The notes beneath the pieces were generated by a model, which made no database searches, had not been told where the DNA came from, and was given only the letters and a program-made list of their open reading frames with translations. DNA of 6,256 nucleotides, from assembly GCA_964628985.1 (NCBI GenBank), contig CAZVNJ010000090.1:1-6256 (forward strand), read 5' to 3'. A program made the translations under genes and the position numbers. Below are positions 1-5,411 of the stretch, piece by piece; the stretch's first letter is position 1, and each line of letters begins with the position of its first letter. This DNA comes from SURF-43 sp964628985. Its GTDB lineage: Bacteria > Chloroflexota > Dehalococcoidia > UBA2979.

Positions 1-585
1 TGACCTGGGCAACCTCCATCAGGCCGGCCTTCATCGACTGCACCTCGTCGCCGCCGCCCGGATTCGCCACCAGCACAGTCGTCCCTGCTGCATTGGCGAC
101 CTCGACCTCGTCCTGGCCTGCGCCGACAGTTTCGATCATCACCACATCGAACCCAGCCGCGTCGAGGACATCGACCACGCCGGTCGCCGACTCGGAGAGT
201 CCGCCGAGGTTGCCTCGACTGGCCATGGATCGCAGGAAGACGCCGCCATCGGCGGTCAGGTCTTGCATGCGGATGCGGTCCCCGAGGATCGCGCCGTGGG
301 AAAAGGGTGAGGACGGGTCGATCGCGACGATGCCGACGGTCCGCCCGCGCTTCCGCTCCTCGCGCGCGAGTGCGCCGACGAGGGTCGACTTGCCTGCACC
401 CGCAGAGCCGGTAATGCCCACCGTCTGGGCGCGTCCTGTGCGCGGATAGATGCGGGCCAGCACCTCACGCCCGGTGGCGCTGTCTGCCTCCACGTGCGTG
501 ATCGCGCGGGCGAGTGCGCGCCGGTTCCCCGCAAGCACCCCCTCGACGAGTTCGGTCGCGGTATCCCCTCCGCCGGACGGCGGGG

Positions 586-589
<4 letters not shown>
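1..589 (-). CDS. meaB: MeaB/ArgK-type methylmalonyl-CoA mutase G-protein chaperone, 3' end cut by the window
   Basis: GTPase of the SIMIBI class that binds methylmalonyl-CoA mutase, gates adenosylcobalamin loading and protects the mutase from inactivation; cytoplasmic. The first 196 residues are present and the rest lies beyond the left edge. Visible motifs are the Walker A loop GSAGAGKST (residues 61-69), the DPSSPF segment (91-96), the family signature ILGDRIRM (101-108), the ETVGAGQDE switch region (153-161) and a GDEVQSMKAG stretch (180-189). The NKxD base-recognition motif and the C-terminal dimerisation arm would follow and are not in the window. The ATG start overlaps the mutase small-subunit stop as ATGA. 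I see no Shine-Dalgarno sequence before it, so translation is probably coupled. Membership in the MeaB family is clear. An IcmF-type fusion is excluded because the cobalamin domain is a separate gene. Confidence 0.95.
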
Positions 590-993
<404 letters not shown>

Positions 994-1090
994 CTGACGC
1001 TCCGACTCTCCAACCGAGACGTTGACCGGCCCTCGGCGCCATCAGTCTCTCTGAGGACGGGCCGCGGCGCTAGCCCGGGGCTCGCCTGCC
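994..1090 (-). other. 97-nt intergenic gap within the mutase operon, with short inverted repeats
   Basis: This is the only real gap in an otherwise overlapping gene chain. Read on the minus strand, just past the epimerase stop, it holds AGCCC-C-GGGCT (plus positions 1072-1082). Further on come a 4-bp inverted repeat TCAG/CTGA (1042-1054) and CCGAG/CTCGG arms (1014-1018 and 1032-1036). None is followed by a T run, so none looks like an intrinsic terminator. The stretch ends in the GGAG ribosome binding site of mcmB. A processing or attenuation role is possible but unsupported; no promoter is convincing. Confidence 0.35.
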
Positions 1091-1909
1091 CTACTTGTCG
1101 AACTGGATCAACTGGATCGCCAGGCCGAAGGACTGTTCGGCACTGATCGTGCTGGTACGGCTCTTCGGCAGTGCGCCCGCTGCCGGATCGGGGAGCGTCA
1201 ACCCCTTGGCGCGGTACTTGGCCACCTCAGCATCCAGGTCCGCGACCTCGATGGCGACCATTGAGGACGCGCGTTCGCCCTGTTCGGCTATGCGCTGAGC
1301 GATCGGGGAGTCCGGGGAGGTCGCGGCGATGAGTTCGACGACCGCCTGGCCGGAGTGCATCTGGCCGATCACCATTCCTCGGCCCTCCGGGCGGACCTCT
1401 CCGGTGACCTTGAGTCCGACGAGCCGCTCCCACGTCGCCTTCGCGGCCTCGTAGTCCGCGACGGTGACCGCGAGGTGGTCGAAACCCTTGTCGTGCGAGG
1501 AGTGGGCGCCCGCCGGCGGCGTGGCCAGTTCGATGAGGACGCCGTGCGCCGCCTTCGGGTGAATGAAAGCGATGCGGCCTGCCAGGCCGTCGCGCGGTTC
1601 CTGGTCGATCAGGTCGACGTTGAGCGCCTTCAGGCGCGCGAGTTCGGCGTCCACGTTGTCCGTGTTGAAGCAGATGTGGTGGAGGGTCTGCCCGCGTGTC
1701 GCCAGGAAGCGCGCGACGCCCGTGTCGTCCCGCGTCGGTTCCAGGAGTTCGATCTCGTTCTCGCCGAGGCTGAGGAGTACGCCTCGCACCCCCTGCTCGT
1801 CGATCACCCGGTCCTCCGTCACCTTCAGGCCCAGCGTGTCGCGGAAGAAGCCGAGGGCGGCGTCCGCGCTGTGCACGACGATGCCGACGTGGTGGATGCG
1901 GTCGATCAT
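1091..1909 (-). CDS. mce: Methylmalonyl-CoA epimerase with a second, partly degenerate VOC domain
   Basis: The enzyme interconverts the (S) and (R) epimers of methylmalonyl-CoA, supplying the isomer used by the mutase. The 272-residue protein is about twice the usual epimerase length. Residues 1-131 form a complete epimerase-like VOC domain. By alignment to Propionibacterium shermanii epimerase (H12, Q65, H91, E141), its metal ligands are His7, Glu54, His78 and Glu127. Residues 142-270 form a second VOC domain that keeps His145 and Glu192 but has Met217 and Gln266 at the other two positions, so it probably binds metal poorly or has another role. I chose the ATG at 1909 because it has AAGGGG 8 nt upstream and overlaps the dinB stop as ATGA, and because the residues after it match the family's N terminus. 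Longer in-frame versions run into dinB and are spurious. Epimerase activity is inferred from domain 1 and the operon context. Confidence 0.92.
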   Translation of the reverse strand: MIDRIHHVGIVVHSADAALGFFRDTLGLKVTEDRVIDEQGVRGVLLSLGENEIELLEPTRDDTGVARFLATRGQTLHHICFNTDNVDAELARLKALNVDLIDQEPRDGLAGRIAFIHPKAAHGVLIELATPPAGAHSSHDKGFDHLAVTVADYEAAKATWERLVGLKVTGEVRPEGRGMVIGQMHSGQAVVELIAATSPDSPIAQRIAEQGERASSMVAIEVADLDAEVAKYRAKGLTLPDPAAGALPKSRTSTISAEQSFGLAIQLIQFDK

Positions 1910-2409
1910 GATCGGTACCCCTTGTCGCGACGCCATTCGAGGATGGCCTCGATGTGCTCTCGGTCGTGGTTGCCGGCATCGGCCAGACGGCGCGCAGTAC
2001 GCCCCGCGGCGAAGCGTTCGACATCCAGGGTGCCGGGAATTCGGTTGACGACAGCCTCGTGACGCTCTCGGGCAGCGCGGAGGGCGCCCATCAGCACCTC
2101 CCACGACGTCTCCGACGCGCCCTCGGAAGCAGCGGCGTTGAACTGGTCAGTTGCCGTGTTGTCTTCCAGGGAGGGATCGAAACCGGGGATCACCGGCCGC
2201 TCACCAGCAAGCATTTGCTCCAGGGCGATGGCGAATCCGTCCTGCCAGGCGGCCACGTGGGCCATGATCTCATGCAACGACCAGGTGCCGAACCAGACCT
2301 CGTGGCGCTGCTCGGCGCTCAACGAGTCGACGGCAGACAGCAACTCCGCACGGGCGGCGCGATTGCCCTCGAGCACGGCGTCGACCTGGGCGCGGAGCGA
2401 GTCCGGCAT
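1906..2409 (-). CDS. DinB-family four-helix-bundle protein
   Basis: A 167-residue protein of the DinB/YfiT-like superfamily: four-helix bundles, usually with a three-histidine metal site, that include thiol-dependent S-transferases (mycothiol, bacillithiol) and many uncharacterised members. The likely metal triad is His46 (in WSLHEI, 43-48), His148 and His152 (in NHDREH, 147-152). The segment WSLHEIMAHVAAW (43-55) followed by LAGERP (67-72) and a DQFN motif (88-91) resembles the DinB_2 / ClbS-like subgroup. The start follows from the TGATG junction with mcmA (1-nt overlap), and the stop is inside the epimerase start (4-nt overlap), so it is a translationally coupled member of the mutase operon. 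No signal peptide or membrane segment is visible, so it should be cytoplasmic. The substrate is unknown. A part in thiol or CoA-ester housekeeping for the mutase pathway is speculation from context only. Confidence 0.87.
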   Translation of the reverse strand: MPDSLRAQVDAVLEGNRAARAELLSAVDSLSAEQRHEVWFGTWSLHEIMAHVAAWQDGFAIALEQMLAGERPVIPGFDPSLEDNTATDQFNAAASEGASETSWEVLMGALRAARERHEAVVNRIPGTLDVERFAAGRTARRLADAGNHDREHIEAILEWRRDKGYRS

Positions 2410-4061
2410 CAGATCGTCATGACTTCCTGGTACTCGCCCCACTCCTCGCGCAGGACGGCGCAGATTTCGCCGACGGTCGCGTAGGCCTCCACCGCCTCGA
2501 TGAAGAGGGGCATCGTGTTCTCGTCGCTGTTTGCGGCGGCGCGGATCTTCGCCAGGATGCGCTCCACGTTCGCGTTGTCGCGGCGCTTGCGGAGTGCCGC
2601 CAGTTGCTGGGCGCGGCGCTTGCCGAGCGTCGGGTCCACGCGCATCAGTTCGGGCTCGACCATCGAGTCCGTGACGAAATCGTTCACGCCGACGACGATG
2701 CGGTCCTTCGTCTCCGTCATTTTCTGGAGGCGGTAGGCGCTCTCCTGGATCTCGCGCTGCTGGAACCCCTGCTCGATCCCGACGAGGGCGCCGCCGATGT
2801 CCTCGATGCGGCGAAGGTAGGCCCACGCCTCCGCCTCCACGCGGTCGGTCAGCGCCTCGATGTAGTAGGAGCCGGCGAGCGGGTCGATCGTGTCGGCCAC
2901 GCCGCTCTCGAAGGCGATGATCTGCTGAGTGCGGAGCGCGAGTTCCACGGACTCCTCGGTGGGGAGGGCCAGCGCCTCGTCGTAAGAGTTGGTGTGGAGC
3001 GACTGGGTGCCGCCGAGGACCGCGGACATCGCCTGGAGGGTGGTACGGATGAGGTTGTTCAGCGGCTGCTGCGCCGTGAGCGTCGCGCCGCCGGTCTGCG
3101 TGTGGAACCGCACCATCTGCGCGCGCGGGTCCTTGGACTGGTAGCGCTCCTTGGCGATCTTCGCCCAGATGCGGCGCGAGGCGCGGAACTTCGCCACCTC
3201 CTCGAGGAAGTTGGAGTGGCAGGCCCAGAAGAACGCGAGCCGCCCGCCAAACTCGTCGAACTGGAGTCCGGCCTTGAGCGCCGCGTCCACGTACTCGATG
3301 GCGTCCGCGAAGGTGAAGGCGAGTTCCTGTGCAGCAGTGCACCCCGCCTCTCGCATGTGGTAGCCGGAGATGGAGATGGTGTTCCACTCCGGCAGGTTGT
3401 CCTTGCACCACGCGAAGGTGTCCGTGATGAGGCGGAGCGAGGGGCGCGGGGGGTAGATGTAGGTCCCGCGCGCGATGTACTCCTTCAGGATGTCGTTCTG
3501 GATCGTCCCGCCGATCTTGGAGAGGTCGGCCCCCTGCTTCTTCGCGGCCGCCACGTAGAGCGCGAGGAGGATGGGCCCCGTCGCGTTGATCGTCATGGAG
3601 GTAGTGATCTTCTCCATGGGGATGCCGTTGGTCAGCGTCTCCATGTCCTCCAGTGACGAGATGGCGACGCCGACCTTGCCGACTTCACCTTCGGCCTCCG
3701 GGGAGTCGGAGTCGTAGCCGATCTGCGTGGGTAGATCGAAGGCGACCGAGAGGCCTGTCTGACCCTGCTCGAGCAGGAACTTATAGCGGCGGTTGGACTC
3801 CTCGGCGTCCGCGAAGCCAGCGTACTGGCGCATGGTCCAGAGGCGGCCGCGGTACATCGTGGGCTGCACGCCGCGGGTGAACGGGAACTCTCCGGGGTAG
3901 CCGAGTTTCTCGTGATAGTTCCACTCGGCGAGGGCTTCAGGGCCGTAGAGGGGGTCGACATCGGCGCCCGAGGACGACTCGAACTTCGGGCGGCGCTGTG
4001 GGAAGCGCGCGGTCGCCTTCCCCCATGTCGTCTCCAGCCACTCCTGGGTGCTCTTACTCAC
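2409..4061 (-). CDS. mcmA: Methylmalonyl-CoA mutase, catalytic (large) subunit
   Basis: Catalytic TIM-barrel subunit of adenosylcobalamin-dependent methylmalonyl-CoA mutase, (R)-methylmalonyl-CoA to succinyl-CoA. The 550 residues lack the C-terminal B12 domain, which is encoded separately downstream. Substrate residues known from P. shermanii align with a constant offset of nine: Tyr80 (RQYAGF) for Y89, Arg198 (ARGTYIYPP) for R207 and His235 (SGYHM) for H244. The Tyr/Arg pair marks a methylmalonyl-CoA mutase; isobutyryl-CoA mutases carry Phe and Gln there. Other family blocks are TMYRGRLWTMRQYAGF (68-83), GTIQNDILKE (185-194) and LHTNSYDEALALPTE (355-369). The start is GTG: an in-frame TGA lies two codons upstream, and the next in-frame ATG (residue 69) would remove conserved sequence. 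AGGTGA is 3 nt before the GTG. It is the first gene of the operon and its stop overlaps the dinB start by 1 nt. Confidence 0.97.
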   Translation of the reverse strand: MSKSTQEWLETTWGKATARFPQRRPKFESSSGADVDPLYGPEALAEWNYHEKLGYPGEFPFTRGVQPTMYRGRLWTMRQYAGFADAEESNRRYKFLLEQGQTGLSVAFDLPTQIGYDSDSPEAEGEVGKVGVAISSLEDMETLTNGIPMEKITTSMTINATGPILLALYVAAAKKQGADLSKIGGTIQNDILKEYIARGTYIYPPRPSLRLITDTFAWCKDNLPEWNTISISGYHMREAGCTAAQELAFTFADAIEYVDAALKAGLQFDEFGGRLAFFWACHSNFLEEVAKFRASRRIWAKIAKERYQSKDPRAQMVRFHTQTGGATLTAQQPLNNLIRTTLQAMSAVLGGTQSLHTNSYDEALALPTEESVELALRTQQIIAFESGVADTIDPLAGSYYIEALTDRVEAEAWAYLRRIEDIGGALVGIEQGFQQREIQESAYRLQKMTETKDRIVVGVNDFVTDSMVEPELMRVDPTLGKRRAQQLAALRKRRDNANVERILAKIRAAANSDENTMPLFIEAVEAYATVGEICAVLREEWGEYQEVMTI

Positions 4062-4064
4062 GGC

Positions 4065-4070
4065 TCACCT
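4065..4070 (-). promoter_or_regulatory. Shine-Dalgarno sequence of mcmA
   Basis: The minus strand reads AGGTGA followed by GCC and the GTG start. The match to the 16S rRNA tail, with a stop codon in frame just upstream, supports the unusual GTG initiation codon. Confidence 0.7.
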
Positions 4071-4079
4071 GCTCATCGA

Positions 4080-4097
4080 GGGCCGCAAGGCCCTTGC
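4080..4097 (-). promoter_or_regulatory. Overlapping alternative hairpins in the mcmA leader
   Basis: On the minus strand GGGCC-TTGC-GGCCC (4093 down to 4080) can form a 5-bp stem with a four-base loop. The overlapping GCAAG-GGC-CTTGC (4097 down to 4085) forms a mutually exclusive 5-bp stem. The first structure ends 9 nt before the Shine-Dalgarno sequence. Two competing hairpins next to a ribosome binding site could modulate translation, but short GC-rich inverted repeats also arise by chance at this base composition. No known riboswitch is recognised. Confidence 0.3.
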
Positions 4098-4127
4098 CCG
4101 TCCGGGGCGGCGATGCTCCCGGCAGGA

Positions 4128-4140
4128 TTGGAGATTCCAA
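4128..4140. repeat. 13-bp palindrome in the mcmA leader
   Basis: TTGGA-GAT-TCCAA is a perfect inverted repeat with 5-bp arms and a 3-bp centre, AT-rich relative to its surroundings. It lies just downstream of the predicted transcription start of the mcmA promoter. It could be a regulator half-site pair or a small hairpin; there is no T run that would make it a terminator. Confidence 0.35.
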
Positions 4141-4141
4141 G

Positions 4142-4170
4142 GCTCCCGAGTGTACGGAGCGCCTCGGAGC
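4142..4170. promoter_or_regulatory. Inverted repeat across the mcmA promoter, candidate operator
   Basis: The arms GCTCCCGAG (4142-4150) and CTCGGAGC (4163-4170) are complementary over 8 bp with one unpaired base and are separated by 12 bp. The dyad covers the candidate -10 hexamer and most of the spacer, where a dimeric repressor would block RNA polymerase. As RNA it could also fold as a hairpin after the upstream gene, but there is no T tract. An operator role is inference from position and symmetry. Confidence 0.35.
4148..4159 (-). repeat. Copy 1 of a 12-bp motif, CTCCGTACACTC (minus strand)
   Basis: It contains the candidate -10 hexamer of the mutase operon promoter and differs at one base from the copy at 4963-4974. 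It may be a shared promoter element or the binding site of a common regulator. Confidence 0.4.
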
Positions 4171-4178
4171 ACCGGCAA
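4149..4178 (-). promoter_or_regulatory. Candidate sigma-70-type promoter of the mutase operon
   Basis: On the minus strand TTGCCG (4178-4173) and TACACT (4154-4149) are separated by 18 bp. Each matches four of six positions of the TTGACA/TATAAT consensus. Transcription would begin near 4142, giving a leader of about 80 nt before the GTG of mcmA. The surrounding 12-mer CTCCGTACACTC recurs with one change just before the solute-binding-protein gene, which strengthens the case slightly. Confidence 0.4.
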
Positions 4179-4185
4179 ACCGGAC

Positions 4186-4200
4186 CCCAGCGGGGCTGGG
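4186..4200 (-). terminator. Hairpin directly after the solute-binding-protein gene, possible terminator
   Basis: Immediately after the TAA stop the minus strand reads CCCAGC-CCC-GCTGGG, a perfect 6-bp stem with a 3-base loop. A second small hairpin (CCGG-TTTG-CCGG, 4183-4172) follows. No T run is present, so intrinsic termination would be weak; it may instead protect the 3' end. Confidence 0.35.
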
Positions 4201-4956
4201 TTACGCCTGGGTCGCGACTGCCAAGCGTCCCTCCACGCCATGCTTCGCGATCAGGCCCGCCACGAACCCCGAGGTCTTCGCTTCTGCGACCACGGAGCGC
4301 AGGAACTCGGCGCCCGCTACGTTCGTCTTCGGTGTCCCCACCGCCTGCTGGACGACGGCGAAGTGGCCGTCCAGGATGCGTGCCCCGGGGATGCGCTTCA
4401 CGTCCTCCAGCAGTCCGGGGCGCAGCGAGGCCATAGCGTCCAGGCCGTCTGCGACGAACCGGTCGATCACGCTCGCACCTGCGTCGAGGCCAATCAGGGT
4501 CGCATGTTTGATATTGCGCTCTAGCCAGAGTCCATAGGCACTTCTGGCGGAGACGACGATCCGGACTCCCGGCCGGTCCACGTCTTCGACTGTCTGCAGG
4601 GGCGAACCGGCCGGCACGAGGTACGTCGCCTCAATCTCGCAGTAGGCCGGGGTGAAGGCGATCTGCTCGGCACGCTGCGGCTCCGCACCGATGAGACCGA
4701 TGTCCCACGACCCCGAGCCGGCAGCATCCGCCAGTTCACCTGGAGATTTGAACGCCACCAGCTTGAGCGGGACGCCGAGCCGCTCGGCAATCGCGCGGGC
4801 CATGTCGGGAGCCACGCCCTCCGGATCACCGTCGGGTGTGCGCCCCGTGACGAGAAGGAAGTTCCCTATGTTGATGCCAGCGCGCAGCATCCCACTGGGG
4901 ACTAGCTCGGCACGGGCCTGATCGGTCAGCGGGACAGATTCAAAAGGATTGGGCAT
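4201..4956 (-). CDS. Family-3 solute-binding-like protein without a signal peptide
   Basis: A 251-residue protein with the two-lobe fold of family-3 extracellular solute-binding proteins of polar amino-acid ABC transporters (SBP_bac_3). Visible family features are MLRAGINIGNFLLVTG (23-38), GVAPDMARAIAERLGVPL (47-64), GSWDIGLIGAEPQRAEQIAFTPAY (82-105) and GLDAM (171-175). Arg95 aligns with the carboxylate-binding Arg77 of the lysine/arginine/ornithine-binding protein, but the amino-group-binding Asp161 of that protein is replaced (Leu178 by my alignment). There is no signal peptide, lipobox or membrane segment, and no start codon exists in frame between the ATG and the tRNA, so export cannot be rescued by an earlier start. 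No transporter permease or ATPase lies nearby. It is probably a cytoplasmic small-carboxylate-binding protein or an atypical exported one; the function is unknown. Confidence 0.85.
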   Translation of the reverse strand: MPNPFESVPLTDQARAELVPSGMLRAGINIGNFLLVTGRTPDGDPEGVAPDMARAIAERLGVPLKLVAFKSPGELADAAGSGSWDIGLIGAEPQRAEQIAFTPAYCEIEATYLVPAGSPLQTVEDVDRPGVRIVVSARSAYGLWLERNIKHATLIGLDAGASVIDRFVADGLDAMASLRPGLLEDVKRIPGARILDGHFAVVQQAVGTPKTNVAGAEFLRSVVAEAKTSGFVAGLIAKHGVEGRLAVATQA

Positions 4957-4962
4957 GCGCCA

Positions 4963-4974
4963 GAGTGTATGGAG
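4963..4974 (-). repeat. Copy 2 of a 12-bp motif, CTCCATACACTC (minus strand)
   Basis: Located directly upstream of the solute-binding-like gene, with 11 of 12 bases identical to the copy upstream of mcmA. Both copies sit in the same orientation relative to the gene they precede. Confidence 0.4.
4964..4969 (-). promoter_or_regulatory. Candidate -10 element giving a leaderless transcript
   Basis: TACACT on the minus strand lies 7 nt before the ATG of the solute-binding-like gene, the spacing expected if transcription starts at the A of the start codon. No Shine-Dalgarno sequence is visible before this ATG, which fits leaderless translation. No -35 match is seen; that position falls at the tRNA 3' end. 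An alternative is read-through from the tRNA with processing at CCA, leaving a 33-nt leader. Confidence 0.35.
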
Positions 4975-4989
4975 TCCCGGATGCGGTCG

Positions 4990-5064
4990 TGGTGGGCGAT
5001 GAGGGGTTCGAACCCCCGACCTTCCGGGTGTAAACCGGGCGCTCTACCGCTGAGCTAATCGCCC
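4990..5064 (-). tRNA. tRNA-Val (anticodon TAC), CCA encoded
   Basis: Full cloverleaf on the minus strand, 72 nt plus an encoded CCA. The acceptor stem GGGCGAT pairs perfectly with ATCGCCC, followed by discriminator A73 and CCA. The D stem is GCTC/GAGC with AGCGGTA as loop. The anticodon loop TTTACAC (plus 5034-5028) carries TAC at 5032-5030 and reads GTA valine codons, with wobble to other GTN codons. The T arm GGGGG-TTCGAAC-CCCTC has one G-T pair. The top anticodon-stem pair (27-43) is a C/A mismatch and the other four pairs are canonical. The 3' end is only 33 nt before the next gene on the same strand. No convincing promoter is visible upstream. Confidence 0.97.
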
Positions 5065-5140
5065 CCGCCGAGCCTCGATGTTCGCATACGGCTGATTCGG
5101 GCCGCCAGCAGGCTAACGAGGGACGACGGCTGGGATCTGG

Positions 5141-5290
5141 CTAGCGGTGCATGCCATCCATCGAGAGGCCGAAGAGAAAGAGGCGCTGGCCCTGGATCTG
5201 CGCCTCTTCGAGCCGGGTGGCGGCTTCGCGCTCAACCTCGGGCTCCTGGGCCGGCCGGACGTCGTGTCGGTAAATGTGAGGCTCGCGCAT
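5141..5290 (-). CDS. Doubtful small ORF, 49 residues, hypothetical
   Basis: A possible small protein beginning MREPHIYRHD and ending FGLSMDGMHR, with a charged middle (EVEREAATRLEEAQIQGQ) that could be helical and no membrane segment. A GGGGGAG stretch stands 2 nt before the ATG, closer than a usual ribosome binding site. It lies between the acetyltransferase and the tRNA on the same strand as every other gene here. By eye, GC at third codon positions is high but equally high in the antisense frame (plus 5147-5332), so codon bias does not decide. I recognise no family, and it may be non-coding. Confidence 0.2.
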   Translation of the reverse strand: MREPHIYRHDVRPAQEPEVEREAATRLEEAQIQGQRLFLFGLSMDGMHR

Positions 5291-5299
5291 ATCTCCCCC

Positions 5300-5314
5300 G
5301 AGCCGCAGCGGCTC
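5300..5314. repeat. Perfect 15-bp palindrome GAGCCGC-A-GCGGCTC
   Basis: An inverted repeat with 7-bp arms around a single central base; as RNA, a 6-bp stem with a 3-base loop. It is about 100 nt past the acetyltransferase stop. There is no T tract on either side, so it is at best a factor-assisted terminator or a 3'-end stabiliser, or else a protein-binding dyad. Confidence 0.4.
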
Positions 5315-5411
5315 TGCCGGTCTGCGTGCTAGCTCGACCAAATCTACGTGGGGCGAGGGCTCAGCCAGGCAACGTCCGCTCGCTCCTACGTGGCAAATCC
5401 GTGGCGAACGC

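Larger units (their letters stand above)
5065..5411. other. Intergenic stretch without a firm gene
   Basis: About 350 bases between the acetyltransferase stop and the tRNA. It contains the perfect palindrome at 5300-5314, two copies of CTACGTGG (5344-5351 and 5386-5393) and two weak small ORFs on opposite strands: minus 5290-5141 and plus 5147-5332 with a GTG start. I recognise no protein family, RNA family or clear promoter here. The tRNA promoter should lie in its tRNA-proximal part but cannot be picked out. Confidence 0.5.

Noticed and set aside
1227..2062. Open frames on both strands overlapping the epimerase, including a 235-codon plus-strand one
   Set aside because: Arg/Pro/Gly-rich or Arg/Val-rich shadow translations with no domain; the epimerase frame explains the region.
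1910..2104. N-terminal extension of the epimerase to an earlier in-frame start
   Set aside because: The extension lies in the coding sequence of dinB in another frame and has no VOC character. The ATG at 1909 has a good ribosome binding site and family-like N terminus.
2410..3411. Upstream half of a 501-codon minus-strand frame that continues into the DinB gene
   Set aside because: This part is the out-of-frame shadow of mcmA, with Arg/Gly/His-rich nonsense. Only the last 167 codons, from the ATG at 2409, look like a protein.
2604..3656. Long 350-codon open frame on the plus strand opposite mcmA
   Set aside because: It is antisense to a clearly conserved mutase gene. Its product is a low-complexity Arg/Leu/Val/Gly-rich string with no recognisable domain, as expected from GC-rich codon bias on the other strand.
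4062..4200. Cobalamin riboswitch upstream of the B12-dependent mutase
   Set aside because: The leader is shorter than the roughly 200-nt element and I found no B12-box-like sequence or GCCACTG motif. Riboswitches of this class usually control B12 synthesis and uptake rather than mutase genes.
3912..4537. Overlapping plus-strand open frames across the 3' part of the solute-binding gene and the mcmA leader
   Set aside because: They cross the boundary of two well-supported minus-strand genes and encode Arg/Pro/Ser-rich sequence without any family features.
4990..5064. tRNA-Val as a phage or island attachment site
   Set aside because: No integrase, no repeat of the tRNA 3' end and no change of gene content or base composition is visible on either side within the window.
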